Below are positions 1 through 8,430 of a stretch of 64,000 bases of DNA, in pieces. Position numbers and translations under genes: made by a program. The notes beneath the pieces are model-generated. The model saw only the letters and a program-made list of their open reading frames with translations. It did no database searches and was not told the origin of the DNA. Origin of the DNA: Bacteroides mediterraneensis (GTDB lineage: Bacteria; Bacteroidota; Bacteroidia; Bacteroidales; Bacteroidaceae); contig NZ_JACJKA010000015.1 in NCBI RefSeq assembly GCF_016900355.1, positions 2,748-66,747 on the forward strand, read 5' to 3'. Position 1 is the stretch's first letter. Each line of letters begins with the position of its first letter.

Positions 1-2247
1 GCGGTAGGTCTGGTCGGGCTCGTCCGTGGTGACATAGGACACCCTCGTGACCCTCGACGCGTTGTCGTACCCGTATTCCCGCACGATGCCGCTCGGCAGC
101 GTCTCGCTTGCCACGCGCCCGGCGCGGTCGCGCAGGTACGTCCTGCGCCCCCTGTCGAAGCCGGTCTCGGCTATGACGTTCCCGGCCGCGTCGAGCTCGA
201 ACTCGTAGCGCTGCATGCGTTCGTTGACGACATGCACGAGCCTTTCCTCCCGGTCGTAGCGGAAGGCCACCACGCCGCGGCTGTCCCTGCGGTGCGTCAG
301 CTTCCACATGCCCGAGTAGGCGTACTCCACCGTCTGCAGGTCGTCGCGGTATTCCAGCAGGTTGTCTATCCCGTCGTATTTCAGTCGTATATGGTTCCCG
401 TCGAAGTCGTCCACCTCCGTCACGCGCCCGGCATCGTCGTAGCGCCGTTCCTGCACGGCGCCCTTCGGGTTGGTGACCCGCGTGCAGCGGCCGAGCAGGT
501 CGTAGCGGTAGCCCGACGCGTTGCCGCGGCTGTCGGATGCCCCCGTCAGGTTGTGCATGGCGTCGTAGGAGAGGCGGGTGACCACGCCGTAGGGGTCCGT
601 GACGCTTTCGGCCAGGCCGCCGGCGTAGCGTATCCGGGTCTTCGCGCCTTCCGGGTTCGTGCGTTCCGTCAGGTTGCCCTTCGCGTCGTAGGCGAACGTC
701 CAGGTGCCGCCGTCGGCGGTGGTCACGGACACGGGCCGGTTGCGCAGCCCGCCCTTCCGGAAGAACGCCGCCGAGACGCTCCCCCCGTCCGGACCGGACA
801 TGTCCGTGCAGTTCCCCCAGCGGTCGTAGCGGTAGCGCGTGGCCCCTCCGGCGGCGTCCGTCTCGCGCAGCAGGCGGCGGTGCACGCTGTACTTCCAGCG
901 GTATTCCTCCCCCGTGGGGCCGGTCTTCCGGCAGACGAGCCCGTTCTTGTGGCGGTACACCGTCAGGCGGTCGTGGCTGTCCAGCACCTCGGTAACCCCG
1001 TCCAGGTATTTCAGCTTGTGGTCGTAGATGCCCCCGTCCCCCCAGGTGTGCACGCAGCGTGCGCCGGGTTCCGTGCCGTCGTACTCGAAGAACCAATTGA
1101 GCCCGTTGCGCCAGGTCTCCTTCACGATCAGGCGCCCGGCGTACCCGTAGCGCATGGCGTCGCCAACGGCGTTGCGCTGGCAGACGAGGTTCCCGTCCGC
1201 GTCGTATTCGTAGGAGGCGAGCATAATCTCCTCCCCCGCGTTTTCGGGGTGCGGTCCCCTGATCTCAGTGATGCGTCCGCTCTCCGGGTCGCACTCCACG
1301 CTCAGGTGCCGGCCCGCGCTGTCGGTGATGCCCTGCAGCCGCCCCTTCCCGTCATAGGCGAGGCGTATGGCGAAGCCGTTGGCGTCCGAGACGCTCTCCA
1401 GCAGCCGGACGGAGTCGTATTCCTTCTGTGTGAACCGGTAGTAGAGGTCCTCGTCCAGGTCCCAGACGCAGTACCCGTCCTTCTCCCGGCGTGCCTCCTT
1501 GCGTTCGGAGGGCAGGAACGAGGGCTTCTCTTCTGTCGGCAGGGGGAAGGCCACGGGGATGCCGTCGGCCATGCGCAGGGTGAGTGTGCCGTCCCCGGCC
1601 ACGACGCCCATGTCGTAGGCGTGGTGCCACCCGTTTCCCAGCGGACCCCGGTATTCGCTGCGGCTGTACCAGGTGCGTTCCCACGAGAGGGGCACCGGGC
1701 CGTCCAGCCAGAAGTCCTCCTCGTCGGTGAAGAAGGTCCCGCTGGCCACGTCCACGGGGTGTCCCGTGACGGTGCAGATGGTCTTGTGGAGCATCCCTTT
1801 CAGGGAGTCGCTCTTTATCTTCCTGTTGACCGCGTCGTGCAGGCGCATGGCGGCCTTCTCCGTCTTCTTCTTGTAGAGCCTTCCGAACGCCCCCATGCAC
1901 TTCCGCGAGACGGCAGCCATGGGGTTCAGCGGCACGGGCACGGGGCTGGTGAGGACGGGCCTGGCCGGAGGTATGGGGTTGATGACCCCCGTGGGGAGGA
2001 ACCGTCCGGGCACCTTGTGCACGCTCGCCATGCCCAGGTCGTTGCAGTCCAGGTGCAGGTGGGCGCCTCCCCCCGACAGGGGGAGCCCGTCGGCCAGCAC
2101 GGTCAGGCTGCCCATGAAGGCGTGCCCGTTGTCCTTGGGTATCGGGAGCGAGTTGGCGGCGAAGCCCGCGCCCATGGGCACGTGCGGGATGCTCCGCGTG
2201 GGGGTCGAGGCCACGGCGCGGGGTATGAAGCTCCCGATCTTGACGGT
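1..2247. repeat. Long direct repeat, copy A (rhs core)
   Basis: Base 1 corresponds to base 16412 with a constant offset of 16411. Every stretch compared by eye is the same up to 2247. The first difference is at 2248 against 18659, and substitutions are frequent after that although the offset is unchanged to the start codons (2745 and 19156). The repeat probably continues left of the window. Confidence 0.85.
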
Positions 2248-2745
2248 CGCCCCGAGCATGCCCACGGCCATCGTCAGGGCGGTGTGACCCACCTCGGCGA
2301 GCTTCGCGGAGTCAGCGTCCCCTCCCTCCGGGGCCGGGCCGGGCGGGGGGATGTACGAGCAGACGGCCGCCGTGAGGAAGTCCTGAGGGCAGAGAAGCAC
2401 CCCCATGTAGGGGTGAGGCATGGGAACGCTCGTGGCGGGGGGCATGTTCACCAGGTGGATGTCCACCCCGATGACCGGGTCGAGCTGCTTGGAGACCGGA
2501 AGGCAAGCCTGCCCCTTCAGGCCCAGGGAAGCCAGAACGGGAACGGCGGCCGCCTCGCACACCCCGTCGGCAAGCCCGCCCAGAGCGGCCGCGGCCTTCA
2601 GGCCCGTGTCGAGCGCGTTTACCGACGGGGAAACCCCCGCCTCCGAGTTCTCGGAAACGCCCGACACAACGCCCGACACCTGCGCGCCCACTGTCGACTC
2701 GAGCTGCGCGCTCACCTGGTCAAAGTAACTCCCCTCGCTGGACAT
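1..2745 (-). CDS. rhs: Rhs-repeat T6SS effector, N-terminal 915 codons (runs off the window)
   Basis: This is the amino-terminal part of a large Rhs/YD-repeat toxin carrier of the T6SS. The start ATG is at 2745, 12 bases after the small two-TM gene upstream. Residues 1 to about 300 match the PAAR-like spike region of the complete paralogue at 14720-19156. A DUF6531-type segment (HPVDVASGTFF) and YD repeats (YDADGN, YDRWGN) follow. From base 1 to 2247 it appears identical to that paralogue, while the first 166 codons differ at many silent positions. The C-terminal toxin tip, which would define the effector, lies left of base 1. The G+C content is visibly far higher than in the flanking T6SS genes. 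It is the last visible gene of the hcp1-vgrG unit. Confidence 0.9.
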   Translation of the reverse strand, partial: MSSEGSYFDQVSAQLESTVGAQVSGVVSGVSENSEAGVSPSVNALDTGLKAAAALGGLADGVCEAAAVPVLASLGLKGQACLPVSKQLDPVIGVDIHLVNMPPATSVPMPHPYMGVLLCPQDFLTAAVCSYIPPPGPAPEGGDADSAKLAEVGHTALTMAVGMLGATVKIGSFIPRAVASTPTRSIPHVPMGAGFAANSLPIPKDNGHAFMGSLTVLADGLPLSGGGAHLHLDCNDLGMASVHKVPGRFLPTGVINPIPPARPVLTSPVPVPLNPMAAVSRKCMGAFGRLYKKKTEKAAMRLHDAVNRKIKSDSLKGMLHKTICTVTGHPVDVASGTFFTDEEDFWLDGPVPLSWERTWYSRSEYRGPLGNGWHHAYDMGVVAGDGTLTLRMADGIPVAFPLPTEEKPSFLPSERKEARREKDGYCVWDLDEDLYYRFTQKEYDSVRLLESVSDANGFAIRLAYDGKGRLQGITDSAGRHLSVECDPESGRITEIRGPHPENAGEEIMLASYEYDADGNLVCQRNAVGDAMRYGYAGRLIVKETWRNGLNWFFEYDGTEPGARCVHTWGDGGIYDHKLKYLDGVTEVLDSHDRLTVYRHKNGLVCRKTGPTGEEYRWKYSVHRRLLRETDAAGGATRYRYDRWGNCTDMSGPDGGSVSAAFFRKGGLRNRPVSVTTADGGTWTFAYDAKGNLTERTNPEGAKTRIRYAGGLAESVTDPYGVVTRLSYDAMHNLTGASDSRGNASGYRYDLLGRCTRVTNPKGAVQERRYDDAGRVTEVDDFDGNHIRLKYDGIDNLLEYRDDLQTVEYAYSGMWKLTHRRDSRGVVAFRYDREERLVHVVNERMQRYEFELDAAGNVIAETGFDRGRRTYLRDRAGRVASETLPSGIVREYGYDNASRVTRVSYVTTDEPDQTYR

Positions 2746-2757
2746 AAGCGGTTGCTT

Positions 2758-3072
2758 TTAAGTTTTGAAATAAAGAAAGAGACACAAAATAATGGCCAAA
2801 AGCACAATGACTCCTAACCAGAAACGAAAAGTGGCAGGTCCCAACAAGTCCAGCCAGAAATTGCCTCCCCAGCTTCCGGGACGGGCGTATGTCCACTTCC
2901 ACCCTGCTATCAGCCCTATCAGCCAGATAAGCAACAGGGCTGTCGCTATCAGATAGCCTGATTGGGGATTCGTCTGGATATGTTCCGTTCCTTTAGTGAA
3001 CAGTTGTTCCAGATCTGTCCATATTTTGTTCAGCCAGTTCATCATATTTGCCCAATTTCCGTTTATATTCAT
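2758..3072 (-). CDS. Small two-TM protein, Imm17-like
   Basis: A 104-residue protein with a polar N-terminus (about 1-38) and two hydrophobic helices, near residues 39-60 and 82-103, joined by a tryptophan-rich loop (GSWGGNFWLDLLG). The layout resembles the two-TM polymorphic-toxin immunity family Imm17, but I assign this from pattern memory only. Its start overlaps the end of the TPR gene by 80 bases in another frame, and it ends 12 bases before rhs1, so it is probably translated together with them. It may protect against, or help load, the Rhs effector. Its position ahead of rhs rather than behind it is unusual for an immunity gene. Confidence 0.6.
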   Translation of the reverse strand: MNINGNWANMMNWLNKIWTDLEQLFTKGTEHIQTNPQSGYLIATALLLIWLIGLIAGWKWTYARPGSWGGNFWLDLLGPATFRFWLGVIVLLAIILCLFLYFKT

Positions 3073-4384
3073 ATAAATAATCCATCCAGTCTTCCCCCAG
3101 TATCGGGTTCAATACTGTGTCCAGTTCTTCGTCCGAAATCTTTTCTGCGCGTTTCGTATTGTTCAGCAGGGCAAGCAGGAGCAAAGGATACGAGGAAATC
3201 TTTATCATCTCTGCCGGCAGCTTGTCTGCCAGCCGGAAACCTTCAATGTAGCACTCTGAAGCGAGTGTTTCCTCATGCTTCTTTTCCCAGCACCAGCCGC
3301 ACATCCGGAGGGCTTCTGCCTGCATCAGGTAGTCGTTGCAGGCGGCATAGGTGTCCGCTCCCTCCCGGTAAACATGGGCTGCATCTTCCCATTGGGACTG
3401 TCTGGCAAGGACGCTTCCTTTTCCCAACAAGGAATTGCCCAGCAGACGGTACGCCAACGACGGGTCAAGCTTGCCTATGCCCAAACGGGCGGATTCTATG
3501 GCTTTGTCGGAAAAGTACAAGGCTGTTTTCATGTCATGTCGCCTGATGCTGTCCGTGTATAGAATGGTATATACGGTGACGAATTGGCTCAGCCAGTTGA
3601 TGTCTTTCTTGACATTGGCAAGTGCCATGTCCAGACATTCTTTGGTGTATTTGTCCGTTTCGGCGGCATCTCCCTTCTTGACGCTGTTCATCAGCCTTAT
3701 CAAGGCCAGCCTGAATTTGGAGAGGGCCGGATCGCTTCGGTCTTCATTGGCTGCCTGTTCAGCCAGTTGTTCCATTGCACCGTCCATATCTATCGGCGGA
3801 TAGATGGATTTGACGTCATTCGGCAATTGGCTCTCCAGTTCTTTGAAATGTTCGTTCCCTTTTACGTCTGCCAGCCCCCATACCATTTGCTTGTGGAAAG
3901 GAAGTGAGATGGCCTGTCGGAACCATTCCTGACACGAGTTGTAATCTTGCGTGCCGTCTATGTCAAAAATGAAACTGCATTTGATGTCTGTACCGCCGAC
4001 AATAGCTTCTGTCAGCCGGTTGAGATTGCCGACTAACAACGAGGCTGGGTTTTCCGTGTCGGCAAGGCTGGAGTCTGGCTGCCAGTCCACGTGTTCAAAA
4101 ATGATATCTTCCGGTTTCTTGGAATTATTCCAGTATTCGATTTGTGTAGCCACATAGTCAAGCGTTTCCTTTGAGAATGTGCCTGATGACGTAAACGGAC
4201 ACTCGATGACAAGCACCATGTCTTCCTCTTCATTGTCTATGGCAAGCATATACTGGTAAAAGGCCTTGAGCATGGTCTCGTCTCCGGGATTGATGACGAT
4301 GCGTATCATCTTGACGGGATTCGCTACAGCTTCCTCCCACATGCTGAGCATGTCTTCTGCTATCTGTTGTATGGCGTTGCTCAT
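2993..4384 (-). CDS. TPR-repeat protein between vgrG and rhs, probable effector-loading factor
   Basis: A 463-residue soluble protein. Residues 1 to about 230 contain no motif I can name. The C-terminal half has TPR-like helical pairs (LGKGSVLARQSQWEDAAHVY; LRMCGWCWEKKHEETLASEC). No signal peptide or membrane segment is visible. It starts 3 bases after the vgrG stop and overlaps the next small gene, so it belongs to the hcp1-vgrG-rhs1 transcription unit. A cytosolic TPR protein between spike and effector genes suggests an adaptor or chaperone that fits Rhs onto VgrG. This role is inferred from position. No enzymatic motif was seen. Confidence 0.75.
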   Translation of the reverse strand: MSNAIQQIAEDMLSMWEEAVANPVKMIRIVINPGDETMLKAFYQYMLAIDNEEEDMVLVIECPFTSSGTFSKETLDYVATQIEYWNNSKKPEDIIFEHVDWQPDSSLADTENPASLLVGNLNRLTEAIVGGTDIKCSFIFDIDGTQDYNSCQEWFRQAISLPFHKQMVWGLADVKGNEHFKELESQLPNDVKSIYPPIDMDGAMEQLAEQAANEDRSDPALSKFRLALIRLMNSVKKGDAAETDKYTKECLDMALANVKKDINWLSQFVTVYTILYTDSIRRHDMKTALYFSDKAIESARLGIGKLDPSLAYRLLGNSLLGKGSVLARQSQWEDAAHVYREGADTYAACNDYLMQAEALRMCGWCWEKKHEETLASECYIEGFRLADKLPAEMIKISSYPLLLLALLNNTKRAEKISDEELDTVLNPILGEDWMDYLYEYKRKLGKYDELAEQNMDRSGTTVH

Positions 4385-4387
4385 GGT

Positions 4388-6151
4388 TTAGTTCAGTTTA
4401 ATGATGGCACCTGCAACGGCGGTTGTTCCCGAAGAGTCAAGCGTGGCGGTGGTATTGCCCGAAACGATGGCTGAGTTCGAGGCGGTAGCGGCTACATCGG
4501 TTGCTGTTATGTTGTAACCGTTGTCTGCCGTGCTGTCTATGGCGGCCGCCTTTTGCGAAAGGTTGTTTTGGGCGGTTTCCGAGATACTGTTCGTTGCATT
4601 AGAAGTAATGTTCCCTTCGCTGTCTAAGGTGACAGTGGTCTCTCCGACACACAGCTTGATGCTTTGGGAGGCAGAAATAGTAATGTTGCCTTCTCCGTCG
4701 GCGGTATAACTGTTGCCGCCCTTGTCTTTCATGGTGACGCTTCCTTTCTCATCGTCAATGGTGATGGTGCATCCGCTTCGGGTGGTCAGGCTCTTTGTCT
4801 TGTTTCCACTATCGCCGCCTTTTCCTGTTTTTCCATTAAATAGGCTTCCCATGACGAAAGGACGGTTCGGGTCATCATAGCGGAAACCGACAAGCACCAG
4901 GTCATCTTTTTCCGGTATGAATACAAATCCCCGGTTGGTCGAGACTTGGTCGCTCTTGCCGGCGTCCGGGGCTAATACCCGTATCCAGGAAGTTTTCATG
5001 TTGCCCGTCTGCCAGTTCATCTTGACCTGCACGCGCCCCTGTCCGTCCGGGTCTTCATTTTCTACTACGACAGCCTGTTGGGTCTGGGCTACAGGCAGCG
5101 GCACATCCGGAGCGGGTAGGCACAGCACGGAAGAGCTGAGGGCGGAAAAACTGTTCCGGTAACTGTTGCCAGAATAGGCAATATGGGTTATTTCCGTTAT
5201 CAGATAAGACCCTAAGTTCTTTTCTATCGCTTGGGATTGGAAGACTTGAATGGCGGTCTTGACAGAAACGACACTTCCCAACCCCAGGCCGACATAGTCG
5301 GTTTCACAACTGAGGTAATGTGAAGAAGCACTGTCGCTCTGTTGTTTCCGTTGGAGATAATTGTTGAGTTCGCTTTGGCTGGCCACACGCATTTCTGCAT
5401 ATTGCGTGGCGGATGTCTTGAAAATGCCCATGGAAGACTCAAAGGCGGATTGGCCTAACGGGCCCAAGCCGTTCGGAGCGTTCGGACTGGCACCGTTACT
5501 GGGGGAAGCGGATTTGGAATTGTAGGATTGTCCCTCCAAAGGACGTGCCAATGTCTGGACGCAGATGTCCATATCGGTAATCTCCCGGTCATACGTCAGC
5601 GGGATGGCAGCCGGCAATTCGTTTTTCCCGAATATCAGTTGGCGCCCGTCGTAATAAAACCATTCCCGGTATTGCCGTGCCAAACGGCGCAAAAAATCAA
5701 AGTTGCTTTCCCGATATTGGCACTCATATTCGATAGAGGCCTTGTATTCAGGCTTGGCAATCACAGGTACGCCCGCCTTTTTGCAGACTTCCTCCACGAT
5801 TTCGGCAAGCGTCTTGTTCAGCCACGAGGCGCAGGTGAGGTCTGATTCGAGCAGGAATGTTGTGGAATAACCGCTGACCACTATGCTGCCGTGGTTGCCG
5901 CTGGTGCGGTGAAGGGCGACGTGGGTGACGATTCCGAGGAAAGGAGTGTCGCCGAACTTCATTTCCACATTCTTTCCCAACCATCCTTTGGTACGGTCAA
6001 GCGAATGGGTATCATACAATTCACCGGCTTCTATATCAAGCGTCAGCTCAAAATAGTGGTGGTCGTTGATCGGCTGTTTGAGCACAAGTTGTTGGAATGA
6101 GGGCAATTCAACTCCCGCAATAGTCACTGTTATCTTCTTCTGTTCAGCCAT
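4388..6151 (-). CDS. tssI: VgrG spike protein of the T6SS
   Basis: TssI/VgrG forms the trimeric spike at the tip of the Hcp tube. The N-terminal two thirds look like the gp27-like base (FLRRLARQYREWFYYDGRQL). The gp5-type OB fold follows (DPDGQGRVQVKMNWQTG and VGFRYDDPNRPFVMGSLFNG). A Thr/Ser/Asn-rich beta-helix tail runs from about residue 460 to the end. I start at the ATG at 6151 (MAEQKKITVTI); the open frame extends six codons further to a TTG at 6169. It is 587 residues long, with no extra effector domain after the tail. A terminator hairpin separates it from hcp1 only about 24 bases upstream, so expression probably depends on read-through. Confidence 0.93.
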   Translation of the reverse strand: MAEQKKITVTIAGVELPSFQQLVLKQPINDHHYFELTLDIEAGELYDTHSLDRTKGWLGKNVEMKFGDTPFLGIVTHVALHRTSGNHGSIVVSGYSTTFLLESDLTCASWLNKTLAEIVEEVCKKAGVPVIAKPEYKASIEYECQYRESNFDFLRRLARQYREWFYYDGRQLIFGKNELPAAIPLTYDREITDMDICVQTLARPLEGQSYNSKSASPSNGASPNAPNGLGPLGQSAFESSMGIFKTSATQYAEMRVASQSELNNYLQRKQQSDSASSHYLSCETDYVGLGLGSVVSVKTAIQVFQSQAIEKNLGSYLITEITHIAYSGNSYRNSFSALSSSVLCLPAPDVPLPVAQTQQAVVVENEDPDGQGRVQVKMNWQTGNMKTSWIRVLAPDAGKSDQVSTNRGFVFIPEKDDLVLVGFRYDDPNRPFVMGSLFNGKTGKGGDSGNKTKSLTTRSGCTITIDDEKGSVTMKDKGGNSYTADGEGNITISASQSIKLCVGETTVTLDSEGNITSNATNSISETAQNNLSQKAAAIDSTADNGYNITATDVAATASNSAIVSGNTTATLDSSGTTAVAGAIIKLN

Positions 6152-6174
6152 GGCAGTATTCTTTTTCAATGTTT

Positions 6175-6222
6175 AAAAAAACTTGCCGTCTGAGACAATG
6201 CGGATATGTCCCGGACGGCAAG
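6175..6222 (-). terminator. Intrinsic terminator between hcp1 and vgrG
   Basis: Read on the minus strand, a 9-bp stem (CTTGCCGTC at 6222-6214 paired with GACGGCAAG at 6190-6182) is followed by a run of at least six T. It lies after the hcp1 stop and just before vgrG. This fits the need for far more Hcp than VgrG. Confidence 0.75.
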
Positions 6223-6262
6223 CTCAGAATATCCGAACATTCATTGGCTTTCGGAACCGGCA

Positions 6263-6661
6263 TCAGTTCTTCGGCCAACGGTTGTCCAATGCGGCGTTGC
6301 CTACGGTTATCTGCTCAGCAGAGAAAGTCAGGGCAATCTGCATCGGCACTTCGTTGTTCACGTCAAGCACTTCCTTGTAGTGGACAATGTAGGCATTCTT
6401 GAATTCGATTTCCTTCATCGTGGCGTCCTCTTCGATTTTCTTGTACACAATCTTGCCTTCCACCTGTTTGAACTGGCTGTTCAGCATGGCTTCAACGGTG
6501 GTCGTGTCATCAGTCGATTCGATGACAACGGATACACGTCCGCCCTGAATGTTGGACGAAGGCTTGCCTTTGGAGTCAGTGTTGCGGCTGAACTCATACT
6601 CGGAGTGCAATACGTCGTACTCTTTACCTTGAAATTCCAATGTTGCTCTAAATGAACTCAT
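6263..6661 (-). CDS. tssD: Hcp tube protein (TssD), first copy
   Basis: A 132-residue Bacteroidota-type TssD/Hcp, whose hexameric rings stack into the inner tube and can carry effectors in the lumen. Typical features are the start MSSFRATLEF, the central GGRVSVVIES strand, FKQVEGKIVYK, and the end region LTFSAEQITVG. The second copy at 19178-19555 shares this plan but differs through most of its sequence, so the two may select different cargo. It has its own promoter and a leader of about 190 bases conserved with the other hcp, and a terminator after it. Confidence 0.9.
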   Translation of the reverse strand: MSSFRATLEFQGKEYDVLHSEYEFSRNTDSKGKPSSNIQGGRVSVVIESTDDTTTVEAMLNSQFKQVEGKIVYKKIEEDATMKEIEFKNAYIVHYKEVLDVNNEVPMQIALTFSAEQITVGNAALDNRWPKN

Positions 6662-6893
6662 AATTGATAAATTTAGTAATGAAACAATAAAGTTGGTACT
6701 CTCGCAGGCTTTCCTTTCTGAATCCGAACCCGGGTTTAGGGAAACAAAAAAGAGAAAACCTCAAAAATGACCTTTTGAAATTTCCTCCTGTCTTCCGGGC
6801 GATTCAGTTTTATTTGTGGGAGAAAGAGAAGAAAAATAAAACATCATCTTTGTCGATTGCAAATATAAGCAACCGAGTAGAGAAAACCAAATA
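6662..6893 (-). promoter_or_regulatory. hcp1 promoter and conserved leader with attenuator-like hairpin
   Basis: On the minus strand the -7 box is TATATTTG (6867-6860), with TTTGG about 20 bases upstream (6892-6888). This gives a leader of roughly 190 bases. About 150 bases of it match the leader of the second hcp. The shared part includes a small hairpin (6778-6761, TCAAAA/TTTTGA) followed on the minus strand by the U-rich tract TTTTCTCTTTTTT (6757-6745), as in an intrinsic terminator. The rest of the gap, up to the plus-strand promoter at 7092, shows nothing I recognise. Confidence 0.65.
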
Positions 6894-7091
6894 AAAGTCT
6901 GTATTTGTTCCTTCGGTTAACTTCTTTTATACTTTGCACATCCTATGCAGGTGGGAATTCGAGCGGATTTCCGCTGTCGGATGTGGTTATGCATCTTTTT
7001 GTAGGTGATCAAATGGCAAGTGGAGGATGCAGGTAAGTGCCTGCCCAAACTGTCTTAATGACAGACTATTGCAGTTTTTGTCTGTTCAGTT

Positions 7092-7121
7092 TTGCCATTC
7101 CCGATTTTAACCTTATATTTG
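7092..7121 (+). promoter_or_regulatory. Bacteroidales sigma promoter for the 7146-8424 cassette
   Basis: TTG at 7092-7094, a 19-base spacer, then TATATTTG at 7114-7121: a full match to the Bacteroides -33/-7 consensus, 24 bases before the first ATG. It drives the cassette against the direction of the surrounding T6SS genes. Confidence 0.75.
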
Positions 7122-7145
7122 CAAAATAAATAGATTTGATAAGAA

Positions 7146-7559
7146 ATGCTTTATAAAATAGGATACATAATATCTTGGTCTTTAGGACTCTTGTACGCGA
7201 CTTTCCCCAAGTTGTTTACAGGAGAAATGAGCTTTGACTTCGGCAATTCATTATCGAAGTCTGTGGATGATTATTTGTTTCCGCTCGTGATGGCATTGAT
7301 TTTGTTTCTCGTGGATACGATATATGGTTTCCTGAAGGAAATGATGGTCAATCAATACTCACATGTGGTGGGAGTATTCATCATGTTGGTGTTGTTTTTG
7401 CTTGCGTTTGTGTTATCCCTGAAGAACGGAGATCCCGATATATCCCGCATCTGTTTTATTGCTTCATGGATATGCCTTTCTGTCATGAAGTTCTTTAAAA
7501 CCGAATGTTATAGGGTAAAGGATGTCGCAAGGCAAGGGAAAGAAGTCAGTTCTAATTAA
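7146..7559 (+). CDS. Small polytopic membrane protein, unknown
   Basis: A 137-residue protein that I do not recognise. Hydrophobic helices lie near residues 5-22, 44-65, 75-93 and 102-117, followed by a short charged tail (FKTECYRVKDVARQG). It opens a three-gene plus-strand cassette, and the next ATG follows 12 bases after its stop. The cassette sits between two T6SS effector units but faces the other way and has its own promoter and terminator, so it is a separate cargo module. It could be an immunity or defence membrane component. Confidence 0.6.
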   Translation: MLYKIGYIISWSLGLLYATFPKLFTGEMSFDFGNSLSKSVDDYLFPLVMALILFLVDTIYGFLKEMMVNQYSHVVGVFIMLVLFLLAFVLSLKNGDPDISRICFIASWICLSVMKFFKTECYRVKDVARQGKEVSSN

Positions 7560-7571
7560 AATGCGAAGCTT

Positions 7572-8180
7572 ATGACAAGCAGTTTTATGACAGTAGTTTT
7601 GATAATCTTGGCTATCCAGATTGCAATGCTGTGCTCTTTTATACGGGTAGAGATTGTGGCCAAGGCGGGCAAGGTGACGAAATTTCATTGGAAATACAAG
7701 ATTCTGACCGGGAAGCGGCCTAAAAGCATTGTGTGTGGAGGTAAACCGGTTGATGTGTCTGGGTACAAAGCACTGTATGTGTATGGCAATTCAATGAAAG
7801 ACTACGATATCCATAACGGACAGGAAGTGTTTGTGAAGGAATTGGATGAGAGGGCAAAAGAGGATATAAGGGATTTCCCTGTACTTGCCTTTCATATTTA
7901 TAATACTTTATGCCAGAGTCCTTATAAACTACGGAAATTCGTAAGCTACATTGACCTCAGTCATGTCGATTGGAATGAAATTTACAGAGAATTTCACCGG
8001 CGGATTCGAGTACCTAAAGCGCAATTTATAGAAGAATGCGAGAAAAAACAAGATAAAGAGAGACAGAATGAGGTGCCACGCTATATCTTGTCCGAAACTT
8101 ACGATGAGGATTCAGGGACTTATCATTATTCTCTTCATCCGGTGGGTTCATTGTATGGCATAGTCAAATACGTAATATAA
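7572..8180 (+). CDS. Membrane-anchored S24/S26-like (LexA-fold) protein
   Basis: A 202-residue protein with one N-terminal helix (about 5-25). A region from about residue 70 then reads like the core of S24/S26 serine peptidases: YVYGNSMKDYDIHNGQEVFV, where the Ser of GNSM would be the nucleophile. FPVLAFHIYN follows, and then YKLRKFVSYID, where a Lys could be the general base. LexA, UmuD and signal peptidases share this GxSM...I.xGxxVxV pattern. Here the fold would be tethered to the membrane with no DNA-binding domain. The assignment rests on motif reading only, and a dead structural version is possible. It is the middle gene of the cassette. Confidence 0.55.
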   Translation: MTSSFMTVVLIILAIQIAMLCSFIRVEIVAKAGKVTKFHWKYKILTGKRPKSIVCGGKPVDVSGYKALYVYGNSMKDYDIHNGQEVFVKELDERAKEDIRDFPVLAFHIYNTLCQSPYKLRKFVSYIDLSHVDWNEIYREFHRRIRVPKAQFIEECEKKQDKERQNEVPRYILSETYDEDSGTYHYSLHPVGSLYGIVKYVI

Positions 8181-8202
8181 AATAAAAAAGGAGGTACAAC
8201 CG

Positions 8203-8424
8203 ATGAATGGGATTATATCGGATTTGCATTATTTGATAGGCGATAAGGAAGTGGAATTTGATGATATTTTCAATCAGTTGCAGCCGCATTATCCCGATTT
8301 AACCAAAGAGGACTTTCTTTATATTGCTGCACAAGCTAATCTGCTGTGTCCGCAAGTGAACAATAGACCATTAAAATTGAAACGAAAGAAGATTGTTCCT
8401 CTTCCACCAGATCAACATTTTTAA
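8203..8424 (+). CDS. Small acidic protein, unknown
   Basis: A 73-residue protein with an acidic N-terminal part (GDKEVEFDDIFNQLQPHYPD) and a basic, proline-containing tail (LKLKRKKIVPLPPDQ). I recognise no family. It has a strong Shine-Dalgarno sequence (AAAGGAGGT, 8187-8195) ahead of the ATG, which is rare in Bacteroidales and suggests it is really translated. It is the third gene of the cassette, 22 bases after its neighbour, and a terminator follows at once. Confidence 0.55.
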   Translation: MNGIISDLHYLIGDKEVEFDDIFNQLQPHYPDLTKEDFLYIAAQANLLCPQVNNRPLKLKRKKIVPLPPDQHF

Positions 8425-8430
8425 GGCAAG

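Noticed and set aside
232-2817. Long plus-strand open frame of 861 codons opposite rhs1
   Set aside because: It is the antisense shadow of a GC-rich Rhs gene. Its Val/His/Arg-rich translation has no domain, and the same frame appears opposite the second rhs copy.
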